Shown here in pieces: positions 1 through 6,907 of a stretch of DNA of 64,000 nucleotides. Origin of the DNA: an uncultured Ruminococcus sp. (lineage in GTDB: Bacteria; Bacillota; Clostridia; Oscillospirales; Ruminococcaceae). Location of the stretch: assembly GCA_947627175.1 (NCBI GenBank), contig CANQVA010000003.1, forward strand, positions 107,252 through 171,251, given 5' to 3'. The notes under the pieces were generated by a model. That model was not told the DNA's origin. It worked only from the letters and a program-made list of their open reading frames with translations, and searched no databases. Numbering within the stretch: the stretch's first letter is position 1; each line of letters begins with the position of its first letter. The position numbers and the translations under genes are program-made.

Positions 1-941
1 ACTCTTTCGATATTATCAGGGCTAATATGGCGGAATACGAAAAAATTGACCATTCAGACATGGAAAAAAGAAGATATAATCACGCTAAAACCCTTGTTGA
101 ATCGTATGACAACAAACTGCTTTCTCTTGAAAATTCTTTCTCAAGTCTTAACAGTGAACAAATGAAAGATATTTATCTTCAGGAAATTCACCCAACACAG
201 ACAGCCGCCGTTGAAATGCTTATGGCTACACTTGAAATAGGAAAAAACGACGCTGAAAAAAGAACAAGTTCAAGTTCAGTTCTTTTCGGTGCAGGATTTA
301 TTTTCCTTGTAGTTGTACTTATATTAGGTGAAATAATCATTGCATCACTTGCAAAGTCAACAAAGAGAAGAATGTTACAGCTTGAAATGCAGGAACGTCA
401 GATTGCAGCAGCAGGACGTAAACTTGAAAGTTCAAACAAGAAGATGTACGATATAGCACTTACAAACATTCTTACAGGAATGAAAAACCGTTACGCACTT
501 GAAAATGACCTTGCCGACAGACTTGAAACAGACCAATTTAATATAGGCGTTTTTGATGTTGACAATTTCCGTCTGATTAACGATACATACGGTTATGAGT
601 TCGGCGACGAATTTCTTGCCGCTCTCGGTGAAACACTCCTTGAAGAATTTAAAGATGTTGCTACTATCTACAATATAACAAGTAATGAATTTTGCTTTGT
701 ATTCAACGATGATGTGCCCGACAGTCAGATACAGAGAATTGCCGACAGAATACGTGCGGCAATGTCAAGCCCTGTTACAATTGAGAGTATAATGGTTCAG
801 TGTACGGCATCAGGAAGTATTTATCACTATTTGCCAAATGACAGTCTGAATGTAAGTTCACTGCTTATCAAAATGGACACAGTTATGCACAATGTAAAGA
901 GAAACGGCGGAAATGCCGTTTACGTCGTAAACAGTCTTTAA
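1..941 (+). CDS. Membrane protein with degenerate GGDEF domain (5' end outside window)
   Basis: The frame is open from position 3 with no stop before the first ATG at 27, and that ATG has no clear ribosome binding site, so the gene probably starts upstream of the window. Counting from ATG 27, residues 84-108 form one membrane segment, followed by a short coiled stretch and a GGDEF-type fold at about 140-300. The metal-binding region (FDVDNFRLIND) is kept, but the signature is SNEF at residues 219-222 in place of GG(D/E)EF. Diguanylate cyclase activity is therefore unlikely; a GTP-binding or regulatory role is an inference. The N-terminal extracytoplasmic sensor region is only partly visible. 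A hairpin terminator follows the stop directly. Confidence 0.75.
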   Translation, partial: SFDIIRANMAEYEKIDHSDMEKRRYNHAKTLVESYDNKLLSLENSFSSLNSEQMKDIYLQEIHPTQTAAVEMLMATLEIGKNDAEKRTSSSSVLFGAGFIFLVVVLILGEIIIASLAKSTKRRMLQLEMQERQIAAAGRKLESSNKKMYDIALTNILTGMKNRYALENDLADRLETDQFNIGVFDVDNFRLINDTYGYEFGDEFLAALGETLLEEFKDVATIYNITSNEFCFVFNDDVPDSQIQRIADRIRAAMSSPVTIESIMVQCTASGSIYHYLPNDSLNVSSLLIKMDTVMHNVKRNGGNAVYVVNSL

Positions 942-949
942 AAATAATT

Positions 950-986
950 CGGGTATGCCTTTATAATCGGCATACCCGTATTTTTT
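950..986. terminator. Bidirectional rho-independent terminator
   Basis: A 10-bp perfect stem (CGGGTATGCC at 950-959 with GGCATACCCG at 969-978) is followed by a T-rich run on the plus strand. It sits between two convergent genes, 9 nt after the GGDEF-like gene and just before the stop of the minus-strand kinase-like gene, so it can serve both. Confidence 0.85.
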
Positions 987-1578
987 ATTTCTGTGTTCTT
1001 GCTCTTATATATGATTCAAGATAATCAACAGTTTTTTCAATGCCAAGACGACTGCTGTTTATACAGAGGTCATAAAGCCTTGAATCACCCCAATGACCTG
1101 AACAGTGATAATTATGATAGCGTTTTCTTTTTTTGTCCTTTTTGTTTATAAAGTCCTTTGCATCTTCTTCCGAAAGTTCATATATTTCCATGACACGCTT
1201 TATTTTTGCGTCCATATCGGCAAGAATAAACAGTGAAACAAGTGCGGGATTGTTTTTCAACTTTGTTTCGGAACATCTTCCCACCACAACAAAAGACTCT
1301 CCGCTTTCTGATTTTTCTTTCAGGAAATCAAACTGCATTTCGGCAATATTGTCCTCTATTGAATTGCTGTACCCTCTTACACGCCTTGAAATAATTCTTT
1401 TTTTCGGATTTTCATTATACTTTTCAATTTCTTCAGGAGTAAGACCTGTTTTATCTGCAATTTCTGTAATAAGATGTCTGTCATAAATCGGTATGCCGAA
1501 TCTTTCCGCAAGAGTTTCCGCTATTACACGCCCACCGCTTCCAAATTCACGTCCGACTGAAATAATAAGCTGTTCCAT
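985..1578 (-). CDS. Cytidylate kinase-like family protein
   Basis: A 197-residue protein of the cytidylate-kinase-like P-loop family that is common in Clostridia. The N-terminus holds a P-loop-like glycine segment (SVGREFGSGG, about residues 7-16) followed by YDR, typical of this group. It is shorter and more divergent than true Cmk, so its substrate is unknown. The start has a good site (GGAGGAAAAAACA before ATG). It follows the ArsB/NhaD-type transporter gene by 19 nt and is probably co-transcribed with it. In related families the protein is often a stand-alone gene; a nucleotide kinase role here is family inference only. Confidence 0.8.
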   Translation of the reverse strand: MEQLIISVGREFGSGGRVIAETLAERFGIPIYDRHLITEIADKTGLTPEEIEKYNENPKKRIISRRVRGYSNSIEDNIAEMQFDFLKEKSESGESFVVVGRCSETKLKNNPALVSLFILADMDAKIKRVMEIYELSEEDAKDFINKKDKKRKRYHNYHCSGHWGDSRLYDLCINSSRLGIEKTVDYLESYIRARTQK

Positions 1579-1597
1579 TGTTTTTTCCTCCCGATTA

Positions 1598-2950
1598 TTA
1601 TAAGTATCTCATGAAAATATACGCCGTTGAAATTGCAAGCACTATAAGCGTTGCCGGAGCAAGCTTTTTACAATACTTTCCCCAGCCTATGGGATAACCA
1701 TTTTTTGCCGCAACAGATGTGCCTACAACATTAGCAGATGCACCTATAGGTGTAGCACTTCCGCCTATATCAGTACCGATTGAAAGAGTCCATGCAAGAG
1801 TAGGCAATGCTACTCCCGATGCTTCTGCAAGGCTCTGTATAACGGGAACCATTGTAGCCGCAAACGGTATATTATCAACAAATGCACTTGCAAGTGCCGA
1901 CACCCAGAGAATAATAGCTATCATAAGCATAGCATTTCCTCCGCTGATATTTTCAATGAATTTAGCAATAAGTTCAAGTATGCCTGTTTCTTCAAGTCCG
2001 CCTACAACAATAAACAGACCTATAAAGAAAAGAAGTGTTTTATAGTCAACTTTTTTAAGAAGTTCAAGTGCATCCTTTGCAAAAGCTATGAGTGTAACTA
2101 TTGCAATGAAAAGCCCTATTGTTGCTACTGTAAAGTGAGTAGTTGAATGAGTAATAAGCAGTACAACCGCACAGCCGAAAATCACACTGCTTACTATAAA
2201 GTCACGCTTGCTTGTTATAGCCTCATCAGGCTTAGGGAATTTTGACATATCAATTTTTTCACTGCTGTCAGAAACAAGTTCCTTTCTGAAAACAATGTAA
2301 AAGAAAATTACTGAAACAACAAGCGAAATACCTGCCACAAGTCCCGTATTTGTAAGAAAATCACTGAAAGAATAGCCGAGCGATGTACCTACAATAATAT
2401 TCGGCGGGTCTCCGCACATAGTAGCTGAACCGCCTAAATTCGCACAAAAAATCTCTGAAAGAATCATCGGAACGGGATTGAATTTAAGAAGTTGTGATAA
2501 TTCGATAGTTACCGCCGCAAGGAACATAATAACTGTTATACTATCAATAAACATTGAAAGTACTGCTGACATAATCATAAATGTAATGAAAACGGGAATT
2601 GTCCTGCACTTTACAAGAAAAGCTATTTTCATACAAAGCCATCGGAAAAAACCTGCTTTAGCCATTCCCTCTACCATTACCATCATACCGGCAATAAAAA
2701 TAATTGTTGCCCAGTTGATACCCTTGCTTTCGCTTTCCGTAACCTGATACCAAAATTCTTTAGTAGCAAAACCCTTAATTGCAAGAGTATTCCATATTGC
2801 TTTACCGCTTTTCAGACATATTCCGAATACTACAATAAGTGTAAGTATTCCGCTTCCAAGCGTTACATAGTGCCGTTCTATCTTGTCCATGACGATTAGT
2901 ACAAACATAGCTACAAAGATAATAACGGCAAAAATTTGTGCTGCTGCCAT
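1598..2950 (-). CDS. ArsB/NhaD-type (SLC13-like) membrane transporter
   Basis: A 450-residue, very hydrophobic protein with about 11-12 predicted membrane segments. It carries the two inverted-repeat loop motifs of the ion-transporter superfamily: an FCANLGGSATMCGDPPN segment near residue 170-190, and a matching DIGGSATPIGASAN segment near residue 395-410. These loops line the transport path in SLC13/NhaD/ArsB proteins. The substrate could be a proton or sodium-coupled anion such as a dicarboxylate, arsenite or Na+/H+; the sequence alone does not say which. It has an AGGAGGCAG ribosome binding site and its own promoter. The cytidylate-kinase-like gene follows. Confidence 0.85.
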   Translation of the reverse strand: MAAAQIFAVIIFVAMFVLIVMDKIERHYVTLGSGILTLIVVFGICLKSGKAIWNTLAIKGFATKEFWYQVTESESKGINWATIIFIAGMMVMVEGMAKAGFFRWLCMKIAFLVKCRTIPVFITFMIMSAVLSMFIDSITVIMFLAAVTIELSQLLKFNPVPMILSEIFCANLGGSATMCGDPPNIIVGTSLGYSFSDFLTNTGLVAGISLVVSVIFFYIVFRKELVSDSSEKIDMSKFPKPDEAITSKRDFIVSSVIFGCAVVLLITHSTTHFTVATIGLFIAIVTLIAFAKDALELLKKVDYKTLLFFIGLFIVVGGLEETGILELIAKFIENISGGNAMLMIAIILWVSALASAFVDNIPFAATMVPVIQSLAEASGVALPTLAWTLSIGTDIGGSATPIGASANVVGTSVAAKNGYPIGWGKYCKKLAPATLIVLAISTAYIFMRYL

Positions 2951-2987
2951 AATCTGCCTCCTATATTATAATAATAATCTATTTGAA

Positions 2988-3016
2988 ATTATAGCATATC
3001 ACACAAATTTTTTCAA
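2988..3016 (-). promoter_or_regulatory. Promoter of the transporter operon
   Basis: On the minus strand, TTGAAA (3016-3011) and TATAAT (2993-2988) are separated by exactly 17 nt, about 40 nt upstream of the transporter start. Confidence 0.7.
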
Positions 3017-3076
3017 TAAAATTTTCCTTTTTCTGCATTTTGGAGATTTTTTTTATCATTTTCAGAATGTTTATAG

Positions 3077-3105
3077 TAAAAAATGCACGGTATAAGCCGT
3101 ACATT
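3077..3105 (-). terminator. Terminator of the rtcB transcript
   Basis: On the minus strand a 9-bp stem (AATGTACGG with CCGTGCATT, one G-U pair, 6-nt loop) is followed by TTTT. It lies 19 nt beyond the stop of the 53-residue gene. Confidence 0.75.
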
Positions 3106-3123
3106 TTCTTAATTATTTAATTA

Positions 3124-3285
3124 TTAAAATATATATTTTTCGGGGTGCTTTTCTTTTCGGGAGTATTTTTTATTTTTCTCTGCAACTCTTGTTACAGGAT
3201 TAAGTCCCGACCAGTCACGGCGTTTCTTGGCATCAATTTTTTTCTTTTCTTTTTTGCTCATCTTTTCATAGGGTACAAAATTCAT
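3124..3285 (-). CDS. Small basic protein downstream of rtcB (53 aa)
   Basis: I do not recognise the family. The reading frame gives 53 residues, beginning MNFVPYEKMSKKEKKKIDAK and ending in a Lys-rich, Tyr/Phe-containing tail. About a third of the residues are Lys or Arg, so nucleic acid or ribosome binding is plausible. A ribosome binding site (GGTGAGGAATAAT before ATG) lies in the last codons of rtcB, and the start codon is one base after the rtcB stop, so translational coupling is likely. A terminator follows. The tight coupling suggests a job linked to RNA ligation, but this is inference. Confidence 0.65.
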   Translation of the reverse strand: MNFVPYEKMSKKEKKKIDAKKRRDWSGLNPVTRVAEKNKKYSRKEKHPEKYIF

Positions 3286-3286
3286 A

Positions 3287-4492
3287 TTATTCCTCACCTG
3301 CCTTGAAGTTATAAACAGGTTTTATAATTTCGCTGACATCTGCTGTATCACCTATATTATCAATAATATCATTCATGGATTTATAAACCATAGGGCATTC
3401 GTCAAGCGTGCCTGAATTGACAGAAGTCGTATAAATACCTTGCATTTGTTTTTTGTACTCTGAAACAGTAAAACTCTGTTTAGCCTGAGAACGTGACATT
3501 ATTCTGCCTGCTCCGTGGGGTGCTGAATAATTCCAGTCGGGATTACCCTTTCCGATACATAACAAACTGCCGTCTCTCATATTGATAGGAATAAGGAGTT
3601 TTTCGCCTTTCTTTGCAGAAACTGCACCTTTACGCAAAATCATACTTTCAGTATCTATATAATTGTGAATTGTCGTGAACTGTTCATTTACATGAAGTCC
3701 CATACCCTTAATAATTTCGTCCATCATGGCAAGACGGTTAAGACGTGCAAATTCCTGCACTATCTTCATATCATGGATATATCTTTCAAAAAGTTCTCCT
3801 TCAGTATAAGCGAGTTGTTTGGGAATATCAGTTGTCTTTGTGTTTTTAAGTTTTTTTATTTCGGACTCAATCTGTTTTGTTTTCCCTTCTGCTTTAAGAC
3901 GTGCAACAAGTTCGTCAACTTCTTTCTTTGAACTGCGGTTAAGCTGTCTGTATGCTTCTTCTTGATAATATTTAGCCGTTTCAACTCCCAGATGCCTTGA
4001 ACCTGAATGAATAACTATATAAATACTTCCGTCACTTCCTTTGTCAGCCTCAATAAAATGATTTCCTCCGCCAAGAGTTCCCATGCTTAATTCTGCACGG
4101 TCAACGTTTATGTGTTCAATACAGTAAAGTTCAGCAAGATTTATCTTGTTTATATAGCGGTGTGGTTTTTTCCTTATCGAAAAACCCGACGGTATTGTGC
4201 GGTAAATAAGTTTGTCAAGCTGTTGAAGTTCAATATGCCTTTCTTTAAGTCTGACCGTTTCCATACCGCAACCTATATCAACACCAACAAGATTCGGTAT
4301 AGCTTTGTCTGTAACTGTCATTGTAGTTCCGATTGTACAACCTGCCCCTGCGTGAACATCGGGCATAATGCGTATTTCTGCCCCCTTGCTTACAGGCTGA
4401 TTGCAGAGGGTGATAATTTGTGAAATTGCGTTTTCGTCAATTACATCAGTAAAAACTTTTGCGGAATTGTATTTGCCGTTTAAAATAATCAT
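3287..4492 (-). CDS. rtcB: RNA-splicing ligase RtcB
   Basis: A 401-residue RtcB. The family joins RNA ends carrying 2',3'-cyclic phosphate or 3'-phosphate to 5'-OH ends using GTP and Mn2+. Visible signatures are PDVHAGAGCTIG near residue 43, GVDIGCGM near 70, GGGNHFIE near 142, HSGSRHLG near 163 and SAPHGAGRIMSR near 328, where the late His is the guanylated residue of the family. It is shorter than the E. coli-type 408-480 residue forms but appears complete. No archease gene is nearby. The start is preceded by AAAGGAAAAGG. A promoter, a 30-codon ORF and a terminator precede it, so its expression may be controlled by read-through. Confidence 0.93.
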   Translation of the reverse strand: MIILNGKYNSAKVFTDVIDENAISQIITLCNQPVSKGAEIRIMPDVHAGAGCTIGTTMTVTDKAIPNLVGVDIGCGMETVRLKERHIELQQLDKLIYRTIPSGFSIRKKPHRYINKINLAELYCIEHINVDRAELSMGTLGGGNHFIEADKGSDGSIYIVIHSGSRHLGVETAKYYQEEAYRQLNRSSKKEVDELVARLKAEGKTKQIESEIKKLKNTKTTDIPKQLAYTEGELFERYIHDMKIVQEFARLNRLAMMDEIIKGMGLHVNEQFTTIHNYIDTESMILRKGAVSAKKGEKLLIPINMRDGSLLCIGKGNPDWNYSAPHGAGRIMSRSQAKQSFTVSEYKKQMQGIYTTSVNSGTLDECPMVYKSMNDIIDNIGDTADVSEIIKPVYNFKAGEE

Positions 4493-4523
4493 ATTGTGCC
4501 TTTTCCTTTCCAGTCTGTCTGCA

Positions 4524-4554
4524 ACAAAAAAAGCACCCCTGCAACGGAGTGCTT
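4524..4554 (-). terminator. Terminator-like hairpin between leader ORF and rtcB
   Basis: On the minus strand, AAGCACTCC pairs with GGGGTGCTT (arms within 4554-4531, one wobble-type position) and is followed by a run of T residues. It is 32 nt past the leader ORF stop and 32 nt before the rtcB start, so transcription from the leader promoter must pass it to reach rtcB. Confidence 0.75.
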
Positions 4555-4585
4555 CTGATATTATAAATTATAAAAATTTACAAAA

Positions 4586-4678
4586 TCAGCGTATAATAAT
4601 TGCAGGCAAACTCCACGATGATTTAATTGATGATTCAATATTAAATTGTGACAAAACGAAACTCATATACATTTTCAT
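4586..4678 (-). CDS. Candidate 30-residue leader peptide upstream of rtcB
   Basis: A 30-codon frame starts MKMYMSFVLSQFNIESS and ends with several Ile codons before an Arg and the stop. It has a near-perfect ribosome binding site (AAGGAAGGTGA, 6 nt before ATG) and begins about 28 nt after the predicted transcription start of a consensus promoter. A terminator hairpin follows before rtcB. The arrangement is that of a transcription-attenuation leader or of an independent small protein gene. I know of no named family for it. The start, stop and ribosome binding site are seen directly; expression is inferred. Confidence 0.5.
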   Translation of the reverse strand: MKMYMSFVLSQFNIESSIKSSWSLPAIIIR

Positions 4679-4712
4679 GGTGTTCACCTTCCTTTCTTAA
4701 TAATATGAAATC

Positions 4713-4741
4713 ATTATACATTCAAATGTTTTATTTGTCAA
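4713..4741 (-). promoter_or_regulatory. Consensus promoter for the rtcB leader
   Basis: On the minus strand a perfect TTGACA (4741-4736) and a perfect TATAAT (4718-4713) are separated by exactly 17 nt. It is among the strongest sigma-A-type promoters in the window. Confidence 0.85.
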
Positions 4742-4771
4742 GCCTGAATGAAAATTTTAACCGTATTGTAA

Positions 4772-6682
4772 TTATTTTCCGCAGGCTGTCCTTGAATTTT
4801 TACGCTGTTTCTTTACTTCATACATTTTTTCGTCAGCCTGTTGTATTATACTATAAAGAGTAGTACTATCTTTTGCGACAGCAACAACACTGCCTATACT
4901 TGCCGAAAGAGTATAGGGCTTTTTTATTATTGCATTCATGCTTTCTATTTTTGCATTAAACCTGCGTTTGAATGTTTCGACTTCATTTTCCGTAACGTCA
5001 AAATTGAAAACTACAAATTCATCTCCGCCGAATCTTGCACATATGCCGTTTATGCAACATTCCTGAATAACGCTTGCAAGCCTTTGTATGGCAAAGTCAC
5101 CCTCATTATGACCGTAATTGTCATTGATGAATTTCAGACCGTCCATGTCAATAAAAGTAAGCATTACTTTTTTATTTTCTTCTGCACATTCTCTGAATTT
5201 TGCATCTGCAAGATTTATAAAGCCGTTTCTGTTGTAGATATTGCAGAGAGGGTCAATAACATAAAGGCGGTTAAGTTCGTCCATTGTCCTGTTAATATGA
5301 ACAAGTTTACGGACGTTTTCAAGGGAATTGCTCAAATTCATAGTAAGATTATGACACAACAGACTGTAAACGGGAAAATCACTGTTTGTGATGATATAAT
5401 ATCCAAGACATCTTTCACGGAAATGAAGAGGGAGAAAATAATTTATATTTCCGCTTGTTTCAACGGGTTCGGGGAACATTTTACGGCTCGGAAAATATTT
5501 ACAAGTACGTCTTTCCCCTTTTTCCCATATAATGGGGGAAGTCATATATCTTTCATAATTGCATTCCGCCTCGGGAAGAGAAGCATCAACTGTGAATGAG
5601 TCCTGCCAGTCCTCCGTGAGACAAAGACAGAATTTATCACATTCAAGCTCTTCTATAAATTTATTCATAACGTCCATCATTTCCGAAATTTCTTCGGTTT
5701 CAGCAAGACCTGCTGTAAAGCGATTAAGCATACGAATACCTGAATTTATATTTTCAAGCAAGTTATAAGTGCGTTTCTTGTATTCTCTGTAATCATTTTC
5801 ACTTTCCGTTTTACAGCCACAACTTTCGGAAAATACGGATGACGAATCAAGTTGTATATTCTTAGGCGGATTTTTACCGTCTATTATATCCATGATTATT
5901 TCAGCGGACTTATAACCCATATCATAAAGCGGTCTTTTTACGGAAGTAAGTGCAGGAGAAAAATTTCTTGCGTTGTATATGTAGTCAAAACCTGTTACAA
6001 TAACATCATCGGGGACTTTATAACCGGCTTTTTCAAGAGCTGAAATAGCAGTAAGTGCCATAGCATCATTTGCACATATGAAAGCATCAGGCAATGACAT
6101 TCCCGACTCAATAAATTCTTCTATTGCCTGCCGTCCGTCCTGACTTCTGAATTCACCGAAAAATATACGTTTATTGTCAACGGGAATATTATGCTTTTCC
6201 ATTACATCAAGAAAAGCATTATATCTGTCAGTCGCCTCGGGATTTGAAAGAGGGCCTGAAATAAAGTTTATTACTTTCGCTCCGTGTTTTTCAATAACAT
6301 GATTTACTATATCACTCATTGCAGAAACGTTGTCTATGCCTATATTGTAAAGCTGAGGATAGTCACCGCAGTCAAAAACTACTGCCGGTATTCCCGACTT
6401 TTCAACACGTTTTATTATACGCTCCTTTATTTCGGGGTCACATATAGTATTTGTCATCAGTATTGTACCGTCAAATTCATTGAAGTTTACAAGATTATAG
6501 ATACTATATTCCCCTATATCAAATCTTTTGCTTTTAAGCATACCACCGTATGCAGCAAAATAAGAAACGTTAATATTATGCTTGTATGCATAGCTGTTGA
6601 TACCGCCTATTATATTATTCTGATATTCCTCATCAATACCGGCAGCAACAACAGCGATGTGTATTATCTTTTTTTCACTCAT
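4772..6682 (-). CDS. Diguanylate cyclase with LacI-type sugar-binding sensor domain
   Basis: About 636 residues. The first 300 or so form a type 1 periplasmic-binding fold like the effector domain of LacI regulators (motifs such as DAFICANDAMALTAISAL and DVIVTGFD), but no helix-turn-helix precedes it and there is no signal peptide, so it should act in the cytosol. A Cys-containing middle region of unknown fold follows. The C-terminus is a GGDEF domain with an intact FGGDEFVVF signature (about residues 551-559 from the chosen start), so c-di-GMP synthesis is likely. The RxxD inhibitory site is not seen. I chose the ATG at 6682 because GGTGAAG lies 5 nt upstream; an ATG at 6694 in frame is also possible. 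It is divergent from the solute-binding lipoprotein at 6908. Confidence 0.85.
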   Translation of the reverse strand: MSEKKIIHIAVVAAGIDEEYQNNIIGGINSYAYKHNINVSYFAAYGGMLKSKRFDIGEYSIYNLVNFNEFDGTILMTNTICDPEIKERIIKRVEKSGIPAVVFDCGDYPQLYNIGIDNVSAMSDIVNHVIEKHGAKVINFISGPLSNPEATDRYNAFLDVMEKHNIPVDNKRIFFGEFRSQDGRQAIEEFIESGMSLPDAFICANDAMALTAISALEKAGYKVPDDVIVTGFDYIYNARNFSPALTSVKRPLYDMGYKSAEIIMDIIDGKNPPKNIQLDSSSVFSESCGCKTESENDYREYKKRTYNLLENINSGIRMLNRFTAGLAETEEISEMMDVMNKFIEELECDKFCLCLTEDWQDSFTVDASLPEAECNYERYMTSPIIWEKGERRTCKYFPSRKMFPEPVETSGNINYFLPLHFRERCLGYYIITNSDFPVYSLLCHNLTMNLSNSLENVRKLVHINRTMDELNRLYVIDPLCNIYNRNGFINLADAKFRECAEENKKVMLTFIDMDGLKFINDNYGHNEGDFAIQRLASVIQECCINGICARFGGDEFVVFNFDVTENEVETFKRRFNAKIESMNAIIKKPYTLSASIGSVVAVAKDSTTLYSIIQQADEKMYEVKKQRKNSRTACGK

Positions 6683-6907
6683 TTTCTTCACCATTTTCCA
6701 TACTTATTTATTAGGATTTAGTAATCTAATTGTATCACTGTTTTGTAGAAATTTAAAGAGGAAAGCACAAAAATCGTCGGTTTATACAATATGTTATATG
6801 TAAATTTGTGCAATATGCCGAATTTATTGAAAAAATCGTCTTTTTTACCCCTTGAAATCACTTATATTAAACGGGAAAAATGCCTTATGTAAAAGGAGGA
6901 TTAAAAA

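Noticed and set aside
4841..5599. 252-codon plus-strand frame antisense to the LacI-type-sensor cyclase
   Set aside because: It is Cys/Phe/Tyr-rich, has no ribosome binding site, and lies wholly inside a well-supported minus-strand gene; it is a shadow frame.
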